Shown: positions 11,596 through 23,557, numbered from the stretch's first letter. The stretch is DNA of 47,470 nt from Gammaproteobacteria bacterium (GCA_011375345.1 DRLM01000121.1:1-47470); one strand, 5' to 3'. Numbers and translations are program-made. Notes: generated by a model not told the origin, from the sequence alone.

Positions 11596-12603
11596 TTACA
11601 GAGTGGGTTGAGCTCCAAACTCCACGGACTCCGGAGCCGAGGCCCAGTCGGAGAAGCCGCCGAGACCGGTGACCGGTGCACCCAGGCCGGTACCACCCTG
11701 GCTGTAGGCAAAGGTCTGGTTGGCGGTGCCGTCGTTGTCCACCTGGAGGTGGGCAAAGTCGCTGACACCCGAGCCGAACCCGCTGGTGGTGACTTCCTGG
11801 CCGATCCAGAAGGCCACCACTTCCCCGGTACCCGCCGAGGGGCCCCAGGGCACGGAGGTCAGACCGCCGACGCCGGTGAAGGGATCGTCCGCAGTGCCGT
11901 CCTCGTTGGTGTCGCCCCACACGCCGCTGCTGGTCAAGAGATCACCGGTGCGGGAACGGAAGGCGAAGCCCTGCCGGTCGGTGGCGGACATGGCAATGCC
12001 CGGTGTGGCCAGGGACACGCCCTGGTCGATGTCCACCAGGGAACCCGTCTGGGAGCCGTCGGCGGCATTGTTGCCCTTGAAGTTAAAGGCGCTGTCGAAC
12101 ATCCCGGTGGCTGTGCCGCCAGGGGCGTCGATGGCGGTGATGGTCATGGCAATATCGACGTTGGCGTCACCGGTGCCCTTGGCCCAGCCGTTCTTGATGG
12201 TGGTATCGGAAGTGAACCTGGTGAGACCGCTGGTCACACCGTCATCGTTGATCACCTGACGGCCCAGGAAGCCGGGATCGGAGCCGCCCATGCCGGGAGC
12301 GGTGCTGATTTGCGGCTGGAACTGGATACGGATGAAGTTTTCGTCACGGAAAGCCAGAGTCGTTGGATCGGTGGCGCTGGCGTCCACATCCGTCACGATG
12401 CTTTTGATATAGGTTTTTCCACCCTCGCTGATCTGAGCCTGGACGAAACCGTTGCCCTCTACCAGAACCTGGCAGGAATCCGCCGTGGATGTAGAGCAAG
12501 GGTCGACGGTGCCGCCGGAGACACTCCACTCGTCAAACTGCGGCAGGGCCACAGCGAGACTTGGGAGTAGCGAGGCGCTGAGGAGTATCATGCGCTTTTT
12601 CAT
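11596..12603 (-). CDS. Secreted protein of unknown function
   Basis: 335 residues. I do not recognise a family. The N-terminus is a signal peptide (MKKRMILLSASLLPSLAVA, cut likely after ALA/VALP), so the mature protein starts near LPQFDEWSVSGGTVDPC. Two cysteines close to the N-terminus (DPCSTSTADSCQV) could form a disulfide. The rest is rich in Gly, Asp, Thr and Ser with few charged helices, as expected for a beta-rich extracellular or periplasmic protein. There is no PEP-CTERM, LPXTG or autotransporter tail. A GGGGG ribosome-binding site lies 9 bases before the ATG. The gene has its own sigma-70 promoter and a perfect terminator, so it is an independent and probably well-expressed transcription unit. 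Confidence 0.75.
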   Translation of the reverse strand: MKKRMILLSASLLPSLAVALPQFDEWSVSGGTVDPCSTSTADSCQVLVEGNGFVQAQISEGGKTYIKSIVTDVDASATDPTTLAFRDENFIRIQFQPQISTAPGMGGSDPGFLGRQVINDDGVTSGLTRFTSDTTIKNGWAKGTGDANVDIAMTITAIDAPGGTATGMFDSAFNFKGNNAADGSQTGSLVDIDQGVSLATPGIAMSATDRQGFAFRSRTGDLLTSSGVWGDTNEDGTADDPFTGVGGLTSVPWGPSAGTGEVVAFWIGQEVTTSGFGSGVSDFAHLQVDNDGTANQTFAYSQGGTGLGAPVTGLGGFSDWASAPESVEFGAQPTL

Positions 12604-13071
12604 ACTACTAAACCCCCTGTTTGTGTGCTTGTTGTTAAACGCTGACCAAGGTGATGTGCTCTCGCCTTAAAAGGAAGTCCCTTTCGCTTGAGCACGGCCG
12701 GTGCTTAGTAAACCGCAATTGGCGCTGGGTGTCAAGTTTCCGTGTTTGCGGCAGGTGGCTGGAACCTTATGATAAAACTAAGAAAAATAGAATGTCCGGG
12801 TGTCGAGATGCTTGACACTCCCGGGCGTAAAAGCCACGATGTGAAGCCGTCTTGCGGGCTGTTTCGCAGCCGTGTTCAATTTTTCTCTCGATTAATGTTA
12901 AACAGTATAACAAAATAGGGCCTGGCCGCACGGTGGGGGCGGCTCTGCCGGATTTGAGCTGCCGCTGTGGATGGGGACGTGGGCAGCGCGCGAGGCCGCT
13001 AATCTTGCAGGCGGGTCAACCGAACATTAACAAAAAGCGTCAAAAGCCATTCCTGTCTGGTACCTTTCCAA
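12604..13071. other. Intergenic region between divergent genes
   Basis: 468 bases without a gene, AT-richer than its surroundings. It holds the leader and promoter of the minus-strand secreted-protein gene. A hairpin-forming stretch near 12797-12825 has nested CCGGG/CCCGG and TGTC/GACA arms. Several TTAA/TATAAC-like motifs near 12895-12912 could be a promoter for the plus-strand barrel gene, but no clean -35 accompanies them. I found no conserved riboswitch core. Confidence 0.5.
12707..12735 (-). promoter_or_regulatory. Sigma-70 promoter of the secreted-protein gene
   Basis: On the minus strand TTGACA (12730-12735), a 17-base spacer, then TTTACT (12707-12712). The -35 is perfect, the -10 matches at four of six positions and the spacing is ideal. 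It predicts a leader of about 95 bases before the ATG at 12603. Confidence 0.65.
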
Positions 13072-13959
13072 ATGCGCCGCCTCTGTTTAACCGTTTGTCT
13101 TGCTTTTCTTTTTTTCCTCCGCCTCGCGCCGGCCTGGAGCCAGGAGGAGTTTTCCTGGAGTGTCTCGCCGCTGCTGGGTGCCCATCAGCCCGCGTTGACG
13201 TTGTTAAACGATGTGGTGTTCCAGACGCCGTTGACCGGCGAGGCGGATTTCAACGAGGCGGGCGGGGCGACGGGCAAGGAGTTCGTGCTGGACAATCCCC
13301 TGCCGCCATTGGGGACTTCCACTTATGCCGGCATAGAGTGGCGCTGGCAGGTGCTGGAAGAGTGGGCCTGGTACTTTGGCCTGGCGACCTGGGAGGCGGC
13401 CAGCGCCGCGCAAGCGGTGGGCGTCATGCCGTTTCAGCGGATAGATTCCAGTGTGATCGACGAGCGGTCCGCCAAATTGTCTTACAACGAGATGTTTGTG
13501 GGCGCCGAACGCACGATCTGGCACTGGCGCGAGCGGAGCCGGTTCTATGTGCGCCTGGGTTTGCACAACGTTTTTGATATCGATTACCAAGAACGCCACG
13601 TCCTGCGCTTTCTCACCGGCGATGCGCAGGGGTTCAGCCGGACTTTCATCGTTGACGCCCACGCCTCCTCGGTGCTGATGACGCAGTTCGGTCTGGGGAT
13701 GGAGTGGCAGCCGCTGGACCGTTTTTCCATCGGCATCAACGGCAGCTATGCCTTGGGCGTGCGAAAGTTTTACCTGCGTGACCGGCAGGTGACGCATGAT
13801 TTTCGCGATTCCGACGGCTTGCGGCAGTTTTTTTCCGCCGCCCCCCCCACACGGGACGGCAGGGTGGGTTACCGGCGTCCCAACGGTGACCTGGCCGGTC
13901 CCATGCCGCTTTCCCTGCAGGGCTGGAAAGCCTTTTTGCAGTTTTCGGTGTATTACTGA
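13072..13959 (+). CDS. Putative outer-membrane beta-barrel protein
   Basis: 295 residues with a signal peptide (MRRLCLTVCLAFLFFLRLAPAWS, cut before QEEF). The mature chain alternates polar and hydrophobic residues with many aromatics in strands such as TYAGIEWRWQV, WAWYFGLATWE, RFYVRLGLHNV and MTQFGLGMEWQ. It ends WKAFLQFSVYY, an aromatic C-terminal strand of the kind read by the BAM complex. This suggests a small outer-membrane barrel of 8-10 strands. I do not recognise a named family. It is followed after 104 bases on the same strand by the TPR/barrel fusion, so the two probably act together; there is no terminator between them. Confidence 0.65.
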   Translation: MRRLCLTVCLAFLFFLRLAPAWSQEEFSWSVSPLLGAHQPALTLLNDVVFQTPLTGEADFNEAGGATGKEFVLDNPLPPLGTSTYAGIEWRWQVLEEWAWYFGLATWEAASAAQAVGVMPFQRIDSSVIDERSAKLSYNEMFVGAERTIWHWRERSRFYVRLGLHNVFDIDYQERHVLRFLTGDAQGFSRTFIVDAHASSVLMTQFGLGMEWQPLDRFSIGINGSYALGVRKFYLRDRQVTHDFRDSDGLRQFFSAAPPTRDGRVGYRRPNGDLAGPMPLSLQGWKAFLQFSVYY

Positions 13960-14063
13960 TGCGCCTTGGTTACGAAGCAGCCTTGTTCAGTCGGCCATGG
14001 TGGCTGCTCGAGCTGGTGCCGGCCGGGCATCTCCGGCGTTAACCCTCGTTATTCCCGGAACCC

Positions 14064-16778
14064 ATGTACGACTGCCGCTCTTCATTTCGATGGCCTTGTG
14101 CAAGCGCGTTGTGGGCGGCGCTGGTCTTGGCATGGTGTTGCTTCAGCGCCGGTGTGGCCAGCGGCGCACAGAACACCAGCCAGATTCAGAGCCTGATTCA
14201 GCAAGGTCGCGCCGCCAGCGCGGCAGGACACCTGGAAGAGGCGTTTCAGTTGTTCAAAGAGGCCGTGCGTTTGAACCCCAGGCACCCGGAAGCCCATTTT
14301 CGCCTGGGAGTGGTGTACGTGCGCCTGAACCGTTATCAGGAAGGGGTTTCCCACATTCAGCAGGCGGTGGCCCTGGCGCCCAACAACATGGGCGCGCGCA
14401 TGTCGCTGGCGTCCTTGTATGAGCGGGGCGGTGAGCTGGCCAAGGCGCGGCAGGAGTATTTGTCCATTGTGGAGATTTCCAAGGATCCTGATGTCAAGGA
14501 AAAAGCGCGCCGGCGCCTGGCCCGTTTGCGCGCGGTCGAGCGCCGGGGGCGTCCGCAGGTGGCTGACCCGGTGCAGCAACTGGAGTCGGCCCTGGCTGCC
14601 CAGCCGCAGGATCTGCAACTTTGGATAAGGTTGGGGGAGGCTTATCTTGTGCGAAAACGCTACGACGATGCCAGGCGGGCGTTCCTGAGGGTTTCCCGCT
14701 TGTCCCCCGACAACAGTGTCGCCCATCTGCGCTTGGCGGAACTTGCCCACCGCGAGGGGGAGAACGTGGTTGCGAAAGACCACTTGGTGGAACTTTTGGA
14801 TGAGTTGCCGGCGGGTTCCCTGGGTGAGGCGGCGATTCGTTTGAGTATAGCCGTGGCGGGTGCCCTGAAGGGCTCGGGCGATTTGCGCAATGCGGTCCGG
14901 TTGTTGGAAGCGGTCGCCGTGGTCTCGCCGCGAGACGTCTCTGTCCTTGGGAATCTGGGAGTGATCTACCGCGAGCTGGGGGATGTGCGCCTGGCGGAGC
15001 TGTATTTTCGCCAGGCCCTGGACGTCGATCCGGACAATGCCCTGCTGCACGCCAATCTGGCTTCTCTGCTGGTGGACACCGAGCGCCCGGATGACGCCAT
15101 TGAGGAGTTGGAAACGGTGCTGCGCATCGGTGGCGACAAGGATACGGCCACCCGGCAGGCCCGCCGTCTGCTTACGGATATCTTCTTTCAGCGGGGCACG
15201 GCCTATGCGCGCAGCGGCCAGGGTGAGCTTGCGGTGGAGGCATACAAGCGGGCCCTGGAATACACGCCGACGTATCTGCCTGCCTTGCAGAGCCTGGGCC
15301 TGGTTTACTTCAACACCAAGCGCTTCCAGGACGCCAGGGATATTTTCGAGCGGGCTCGCGAGGTGTCGCCGCTCAACGCCCCGGTTAACTTCTCGCTGGG
15401 CAAGGTGTACGAAGAACTCGGCATGTACGACGAAGCCCTGGAGGCCTATGGCCAGGCCATGGCCTACGGGCGCGGCATATTGGACGTGACGAAAGTCGCG
15501 CACAAGATTGCATTTGTGGTGGCAAAGCAAAGCTATGAAACCGGCAAGTTTGTGATCGCGGAGAATATATTTCGCGAAATCAGCAAACTCAATCCCAACG
15601 ACGAACTGACGCATTTCTACTCCGCGTTGGTGTTCGAGCGCAGCGGCCGCCCCGAGAAGGCCGCGGAAGAATACAAAGCAGTGATCCGTCTGCAGCCCGG
15701 GCATATGGGGGCGCGTTTCAACCTGGCCCGCATCTACGAGCAGCTGTGGATGGAGGAGGAGGCGATGGCCGAATACAACATCATTATCCGCTCCCGCATT
15801 CCCAGTCTGGTGGTTGAGGCCGACCGGCGCAGGGCGGCGCTGAGAAAGAGAATCAATGGCTTCAGTTACAGTCTCACGCAATCTCTCATGCTGGATGACA
15901 ATGTGAACCTGACCCGTGATGATGAGAGCTTTGATTACCGCACCACGGTGTCTTACAACGCGACCTACCGCAAGCGTTTCGAAAAGTCGCGCTTCAGTTT
16001 CAACCTGAACCCCGCCTACACCGGGTTTATCATCAACGGTTTTGATTTTTTGAATTTATCGGCGGGGCCCACTTACACCATCGGCAGGCCGGAAAAGGGG
16101 TGGGATTTCAGTTATAACTTTTCCAAACAATACAGTTTTTTGACGGAAGACGAGGTGAGCGAGAGCCACTCCCTGGCGGCGGTAATGCGCCGTCGTCTGA
16201 CGGTCCCGTCCTGGTTTGCCCCCGACCCCAGACAGGGCAGTGACTACGAGCCGTCGTGGAACTTGCGGGCGCGCCTGGGTTACCGTGGCTACACGTCTTT
16301 CGGTAACGATGCGCTGAGCGCAGACAATTACAGCATCCGGGCCTCGCTTAACATGCGCTATGTCCGCCGGCGCTCATGGACGCTGGCGTATACGCTGACC
16401 CAGAATCAAAACACCAAAACGGCCGGGGACGACTACGCCTACCGTTCCCACGCCTTGAGCCTGTCGGTCGATCAGGCGCTGTCAACCAAATGGTCGGGCC
16501 GGCTGAGCTACGGCTATACCTTGACGAATTATCTGAACGAAGATTCCTTCTCGGGCTTTAAAGTCAGACGCAAGAACCAGCGCCACGCCCTGTCCGCCAG
16601 TTTGAATTACCGACTGCAGCCCGGGGTGCGGTTTTTCACCAATTTTGCCTGGACCTTGAACGAGTCCAATCTGCCCGTGGGTGTGGCGCTGCAAGGGCTG
16701 GATGTCGTAATCCAGAGCAACAGCCTTGGGGACTATGAAAGCAAGACCCTGAACATGGGGTTGGCGTTTACCTTCTGA
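14064..16778 (+). CDS. TPR-repeat protein with C-terminal outer-membrane beta-barrel
   Basis: 904 residues. After a signal sequence (hydrophobic core WAALVLAWCCFSAGVA, cut near ASGA/QN), residues ~38-600 are a long run of about a dozen TPR repeats, recognisable by units such as GHLEEAFQLFKEAVRLNPRH and LGVVYVRLNRYQEGV. From ~612 to the end the sequence switches to amphipathic beta strands (TYRKRFEKSRFSFNLNPAY, WTLAYTLTQNQNTK, LSYGYTLTNYL) and closes with LNMGLAFTF, a terminal phenylalanine typical of BAM substrates. Periplasmic TPR plus outer-membrane barrel is the plan of polysaccharide exporters BcsC, PgaA and PelB, and of the lipoprotein translocator Slam, but no synthase or lipoprotein cargo gene lies nearby. 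Function is therefore open: an exporter or secretion pore is the best guess. Confidence 0.8.
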   Translation: MYDCRSSFRWPCASALWAALVLAWCCFSAGVASGAQNTSQIQSLIQQGRAASAAGHLEEAFQLFKEAVRLNPRHPEAHFRLGVVYVRLNRYQEGVSHIQQAVALAPNNMGARMSLASLYERGGELAKARQEYLSIVEISKDPDVKEKARRRLARLRAVERRGRPQVADPVQQLESALAAQPQDLQLWIRLGEAYLVRKRYDDARRAFLRVSRLSPDNSVAHLRLAELAHREGENVVAKDHLVELLDELPAGSLGEAAIRLSIAVAGALKGSGDLRNAVRLLEAVAVVSPRDVSVLGNLGVIYRELGDVRLAELYFRQALDVDPDNALLHANLASLLVDTERPDDAIEELETVLRIGGDKDTATRQARRLLTDIFFQRGTAYARSGQGELAVEAYKRALEYTPTYLPALQSLGLVYFNTKRFQDARDIFERAREVSPLNAPVNFSLGKVYEELGMYDEALEAYGQAMAYGRGILDVTKVAHKIAFVVAKQSYETGKFVIAENIFREISKLNPNDELTHFYSALVFERSGRPEKAAEEYKAVIRLQPGHMGARFNLARIYEQLWMEEEAMAEYNIIIRSRIPSLVVEADRRRAALRKRINGFSYSLTQSLMLDDNVNLTRDDESFDYRTTVSYNATYRKRFEKSRFSFNLNPAYTGFIINGFDFLNLSAGPTYTIGRPEKGWDFSYNFSKQYSFLTEDEVSESHSLAAVMRRRLTVPSWFAPDPRQGSDYEPSWNLRARLGYRGYTSFGNDALSADNYSIRASLNMRYVRRRSWTLAYTLTQNQNTKTAGDDYAYRSHALSLSVDQALSTKWSGRLSYGYTLTNYLNEDSFSGFKVRRKNQRHALSASLNYRLQPGVRFFTNFAWTLNESNLPVGVALQGLDVVIQSNSLGDYESKTLNMGLAFTF

Positions 16779-16834
16779 GCGGCTCCCGGCCGGGTGGCGC
16801 GCCGCCCCTGGGGCCGGCCGCCACGCGGATACGC

Positions 16835-19630
<2,796 letters not shown>

Positions 19631-19702
19631 ATTGTGAGGTCTCGCAAAGTCCAAGTGTCGTCAGTCAAGCACGCCCGGTGTGCCCCGCCGGTACGCCGGA
19701 AA

Positions 19703-19719
19703 AGCCCGTTTGTCGGGCT
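19703..19719 (-). terminator. Possible terminator of the SDR gene
   Basis: On the minus strand, stem AGCCCG / CGGGCT with a 5-base loop followed by TTTC. It lies ~160 bases after the SDR stop and ~70 before acnA. The short stem and tail make it a weak call. Confidence 0.45.
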
Positions 19720-19875
19720 CCCGGTGAGACGGAGGGAGATGCCGGTGACGCAACAAACGGCTGGCGCCAGCGGAGTACGCCTGCAGAATCAGAACGTTAC
19801 GCGCGATTTGTTGTTGTTGACGGTGCGCGGGAAAGGCAGGCTTCAGGCCGATGTTCGCGGCAAAGCCCCAGGCTG

Positions 19876-20721
19876 TCAACGGTTTTCGTTGGCAGAAACC
19901 CGCGCCAGCACGCTGTCCAGGGCCGCGTAGGGTAACATACGGCGGAAGGCGGCGAATAAATAGGTGGGGAAGGTAACCGGGTAGCGCCGCCGCGGCCTGT
20001 GGCTTTCCAGGGCGTGAATCACCCGTTTCAATACCGCCTCGGGCGGCTGGGTGAACGAGGTGGTCTGGCCCTGCTTTTCCAGCCGCCGCAGCACAGCCCG
20101 GTACAGGTCGCGGAAAGGGCTGTTGTCCATATCGATGTGACGGTGGAAAGCGGCCAGGGAATTTTCCCGGAAGCGGCTGGCGATGGGGCCGGGCTCGATC
20201 AGCGACACGAAAATGCCCGTGCCGGCGAGTTCCAGACGCAGCGTATCGCTGATGCCCTCCAGGGCAAACTTGCTGGCGTTGTAAGCGCCGCGAAAGGGCA
20301 GGGCCACCAAACCCAGCACCGAGTTGTTCATGATGATGCGCCCGTGACCTTGTCGGCGCATGACCGGGATCACGCGGTTGGTGAGTTCCACGGTGCCGAA
20401 CAGGTTGGTTTCAAACTGCGCGCGCAGCGCGCCGCGGGACAGATCCTCCACCGCCCCCGGCTGGCCCCAGGCGCCGTTGTTGAACAAGGCATCCAAGCGG
20501 CCGTTGGTGCGCGCCAGCACCTCGTCCACCGCGTGGGCGATGGAGGCGCTGTCGTCCAAATCCAAGGGCAAGGCCTCCAGCCCAGCCTCGCGCAAGCGGG
20601 CCACGTCGGCCGCTTTGCGCGCCGAGGCGAACACCCGGTGACCGCGCTTTGCCAAACCGTGGGCAGTGCACAGGCCGATGCCGGAGGAACAGCCGGTGAT
20701 GAGGATGGACTGGTGTTGCAC
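19876..20721 (-). CDS. Short-chain dehydrogenase/reductase
   Basis: 281 residues of the classical SDR family. The cofactor-binding motif is TGCSSGIG (residues 9-16), the NNGAWG motif stands in for NNAG at 81-86, and the catalytic residues are S134, Y147 and K151 (YNASK). The ending FPTYLFAAFRRMLPYAALDS resembles SDRs that act on lipids or steroids near a membrane, but the substrate is not evident. The residue after the first beta strand suggests NADP(H), based on the ASARK stretch. It is transcribed alone, with a perfect 16-bp palindrome 73 bases upstream that may be its operator. Confidence 0.88.
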   Translation of the reverse strand: MQHQSILITGCSSGIGLCTAHGLAKRGHRVFASARKAADVARLREAGLEALPLDLDDSASIAHAVDEVLARTNGRLDALFNNGAWGQPGAVEDLSRGALRAQFETNLFGTVELTNRVIPVMRRQGHGRIIMNNSVLGLVALPFRGAYNASKFALEGISDTLRLELAGTGIFVSLIEPGPIASRFRENSLAAFHRHIDMDNSPFRDLYRAVLRRLEKQGQTTSFTQPPEAVLKRVIHALESHRPRRRYPVTFPTYLFAAFRRMLPYAALDSVLARVSANENR

Positions 20722-20793
20722 GATGCGGCCTTTCCTGGTGGCGTGAGGAACAGGGGCAGTAGTCTAGTGGAAGCCGGAGGGCGTGCAAGCAAA

Positions 20794-20809
20794 AAACAAG
20801 CGCTTGTTT
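20794..20809. promoter_or_regulatory. Perfect 16-bp palindrome, candidate TetR-type operator
   Basis: AAACAAGCGCTTGTTT is perfectly self-complementary. It lies in the 201-base region between the divergent SDR gene (start 20721) and aroC (start 20923). Its length and AAC-AAGCGCTT-GTT layout resemble operators of TetR-family regulators. No TetR gene is in the window, so the regulator would be encoded elsewhere. Confidence 0.5.
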
Positions 20810-20922
20810 GGGCGCTGTTCCCGGCTCGATGGGAGAGCAGGTGCGAAGGGCGAATGCGGTTTCGCCAGCCCGGGCGCCGGGGAGCAAGACGCCCTGGCGT
20901 TTAGCCGCTAAAATAGCGCCCC

Positions 20923-22038
20923 ATGTCAGGAAATACCTTCGGTACTTTATTTGCGGTCACCGGTTTTGGCGAAAGCCATGGGCCGGCCATCGGTTGCATC
21001 GTGGACGGTTGCCCCCCCGGCATGGCGCTCTCAGAGGCGGATATCCAGCCTGATCTGGACCGGCGCCGGCCGGGCACCTCGCGCCACACCACCCAGCGGC
21101 GGGAGCCGGATCGGGTGCAGATACTCTCCGGCGTGTTCGAGGGGAAAACCACCGGCACACCCATCGGCCTGGTGATTCACAACACCGACCAGCGGTCCAA
21201 GGATTATTCCCGGATCGCCGGGCAGTTCCGGCCCGGTCACGCCGACTACACCTATCAGCAGAAATACGGTTTTCGTGATTACCGCGGCGGCGGGCGCTCC
21301 TCGGCGCGGGAGACGGCCATGCGGGTGGCGGCGGGGGCCATCGCCAAGAAATACCTGCGTGAACGTTACGGGGTGGAGATACGGGGCTATCTGGCCCAGC
21401 TCGGCCCGGTTCGTACCGATACCGGTGCCTTGCACTGGGACGAGGTCAACAACAATCCCTTCTTTTGCCCCGATCCTGCCAGGCTGCCCGAGCTGGAAGC
21501 TTACATGGATGCCCTGCGCAAAGAGGGCAATTCCATCGGCGCGCGCATCAACGTGGTGGCCACCGGTGTGCCTCCCGGCTGGGGCGAGCCCGTTTTCGAC
21601 CGGCTGGATGCGGACATCGCCAAGGCGTTGATGTGCATCAATGCGGTGAAAGGCGTGGAGATCGGCGCCGGTTTCCGCTGCGTGGAGCAAAAAGGCACCG
21701 AACATCGCGATGACATCACGCCGGAAGGTTTTCTCAGCAACCACGCCGGCGGGGTGCTGGGGGGTATTTCCACCGGTCAGGATATTCTTGCCAGCCTGGC
21801 TTTGAAGCCGACTTCCAGCCTGCGTCTGCCCGCCAGGAGTGTGAACCGGCAGGGTGAGCCGGTGGAGGTGGTTACCACCGGGCGTCACGACCCCTGTGTG
21901 GGTATTCGTGCCACCCCCATCGCCGAGGCCATGCTGGCCCTGGTGTTGATGGATCACGCTTTGCGCCACCGGGCCCAGAACGCCGATGTCCGCTCTGCCA
22001 CGCCCGTGATTCCCGCCGTCCCCGGTCGTAGCGGCTGA
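20923..22038 (+). CDS. aroC: Chorismate synthase
   Basis: 371 residues. Last step of the shikimate pathway: removes phosphate from EPSP to give chorismate, needing reduced FMN. Signature blocks are present: GESHG at the N-terminus (residues 16-20), [14 protein letters not shown], the FMN-binding [13 protein letters not shown], and GGISTGQDI near residue 285. The ATG at 20923 starts [22 protein letters not shown], as in the family. The ribosome-binding site is weak. The MFS gene follows 16 bases after its stop, so the two probably share a transcript. Confidence 0.98.
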   Translation: MSGNTFGTLFAVTGFGESHGPAIGCIVDGCPPGMALSEADIQPDLDRRRPGTSRHTTQRREPDRVQILSGVFEGKTTGTPIGLVIHNTDQRSKDYSRIAGQFRPGHADYTYQQKYGFRDYRGGGRSSARETAMRVAAGAIAKKYLRERYGVEIRGYLAQLGPVRTDTGALHWDEVNNNPFFCPDPARLPELEAYMDALRKEGNSIGARINVVATGVPPGWGEPVFDRLDADIAKALMCINAVKGVEIGAGFRCVEQKGTEHRDDITPEGFLSNHAGGVLGGISTGQDILASLALKPTSSLRLPARSVNRQGEPVEVVTTGRHDPCVGIRATPIAEAMLALVLMDHALRHRAQNADVRSATPVIPAVPGRSG

Positions 22039-22054
22039 GCCGCGTTTCCCAGTC

Positions 22055-23215
22055 ATGACCGGTGTGCCCTATTGGCGCTTGTCGCTGTTCTATGGGTTTT
22101 ACTTCGCTTCCCTGGGCGCCTTCCTGCCGTACTGGCCGCTGTATCTGGAACACCTGGGGCACGACCCTCAGGCCATCGGCTTGCTGATGGCCCTGTTGGT
22201 GGGGACCAAAATCATCGCCCCCAATGTCTGGGCCTGGATCGCCGATCACAGCAGCCGGCGCATGGGTGTCGTCCGCGTCGGTGCGACAGCCGCGGCGCTG
22301 CTGTTCGCCGGGGTTTTTTGGGGCAGCAGCTTTGCCTGGCTGGCCGCGGTCATTTTGGCCTTCAGCTTTTTCTGGAACGCCGTCCTGCCGCAGTTCGAGG
22401 TGGTGACCCTGAATCATCTGGGCGAGGCGCCCCAGCGTTACACCCGCATCCGGCTGTGGGGTTCGGTGGGTTTTGTCACCACGGTGGCGGGCGTGGGGCC
22501 GCTGTTGGACGGCTGGGGCACCCAACTCGTTCCCGGCGTGGTGTTTCTCTTGCTGCTCGGTATCGCCTTCAGCGCCGCATGGGTGCCGGAACGCGTTGCG
22601 GCCGCGGGCGGCGGGCAGGCGGGAGCGCTGGGGGAGGTGCTGCGGCGGCCCGAGGTGGTGGCCTTGATTCTTGTGTGTTTTCTCCTCCAGGCCAGCCATG
22701 GCCCGTATTACACGTTTTATTCCATTTATCTCGACCGCCACGGCTATTCTCACGGCGCCATCGGCGCCCTGTGGGCCTTGGGCGTGGTGGCGGAAGTGGG
22801 CGTTTTCCTGGTGATGCACCGCCTGGTGCCGCGCTTCGGCCTGCGGTGGCTCATGCTGGTGGCCTTGGGGCTGAGCGTGCTCCGCTGGCTGCTGATCGGT
22901 CAGTTCGTGGAGTCGCTGATCCTGTTGATTGTCGCCCAATGCCTGCACGCAGCGTCGTTCGGCTTGTATCACGGCGTGGCCATACAGCTCTTTCACCGTT
23001 TTTTCCGCGGCCGGCACCAGGGCCGGGGACAGGCCTTGTACAGCAGCCTCAGCTTTGGGGCCGGTGGCGCGGTGGGGGCCTTGTACAGCGGCTACGCCTG
23101 GGAAGCGCTGGGTCCGGCCTGGACGTTCTCGGGGGCGGCGTCGCTGGCCGGGCTTGCCCTGGTGGTGGCCTGGGTGGGGCTGCGCGACGCTTCGGCGGCG
23201 GTTGAGGCGCCTTGA
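22055..23215 (+). CDS. MFS transporter, HcaT/MFS_1-like
   Basis: 386 residues with about 12 predicted membrane helices. The opening YWRLSLFYGFYFASLGAFLPYWPLYLEHLG, the loop IADHSSRRMGVVRVG and RLWGSVGFVTTVAGVG match the MFS_1-like group that includes the E. coli 3-phenylpropionate carrier HcaT and related nucleoside/sugar carriers. Linkage of such genes to aroC is not diagnostic of substrate. It ends about 20 bases before the tRNA promoter, with no terminator seen. Confidence 0.85.
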   Translation: MTGVPYWRLSLFYGFYFASLGAFLPYWPLYLEHLGHDPQAIGLLMALLVGTKIIAPNVWAWIADHSSRRMGVVRVGATAAALLFAGVFWGSSFAWLAAVILAFSFFWNAVLPQFEVVTLNHLGEAPQRYTRIRLWGSVGFVTTVAGVGPLLDGWGTQLVPGVVFLLLLGIAFSAAWVPERVAAAGGGQAGALGEVLRRPEVVALILVCFLLQASHGPYYTFYSIYLDRHGYSHGAIGALWALGVVAEVGVFLVMHRLVPRFGLRWLMLVALGLSVLRWLLIGQFVESLILLIVAQCLHAASFGLYHGVAIQLFHRFFRGRHQGRGQALYSSLSFGAGGAVGALYSGYAWEALGPAWTFSGAASLAGLALVVAWVGLRDASAAVEAP

Positions 23216-23237
23216 AAACGCGTCCCGCCTGCGCAAT

Positions 23238-23266
23238 TTGACGATGTCCCGCCCGGTGCGTATTAT
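23238..23266 (+). promoter_or_regulatory. Sigma-70 promoter of the Pro-Arg-His-Lys tRNA cluster
   Basis: TTGACG (23238-23243), 17-base spacer, TATTAT (23261-23266), then a GC-rich CGCCCCC discriminator before the probable start near 23273. A GC-rich discriminator is typical of stable-RNA promoters under stringent (ppGpp) control. Confidence 0.75.
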
Positions 23267-23319
23267 CGCCCCCTTCGCGGATGCGGACGGGCCGGAGGCC
23301 CGGTGTCCGGCTCCATCTT

Positions 23320-23396
23320 CGGGGTATAGCGCAGCCTGGTAGCGCGCCTGCTTTGGGAGCAGGAAGTCGGGGGTTCGAATCCCTCTACCCCGACCA
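23320..23396 (+). tRNA. tRNA-Pro (anticodon TGG)
   Basis: 77 bases folding into a cloverleaf. The acceptor stem is CGGGGTA/TACCCCG, the anticodon arm CCTGC-TTTGGGA-GCAGG, and the T loop GTTCGAATC. CCA is encoded. First gene of a four-tRNA operon. Confidence 0.97.
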
Positions 23397-23436
23397 TGCC
23401 AGACCGCGGCGCTGAGCGGCACTGCCGGCGGGTTTC

Positions 23437-23513
<77 letters not shown>

Positions 23514-23557
23514 GTTCTGGCACCCGGGGTGCGGGCCGGGTCTGCGGATCGTCTTAT

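Noticed and set aside
10966-12570. Plus-strand open frame of 534 codons over the DUF4124 and secreted-protein genes
   Set aside because: It crosses a terminator and two minus-strand genes with signal peptides, ribosome sites and a promoter.
14082-15881. Minus-strand open frame of 599 codons within the TPR gene
   Set aside because: Antisense of regular TPR repeats; no recognisable domain.
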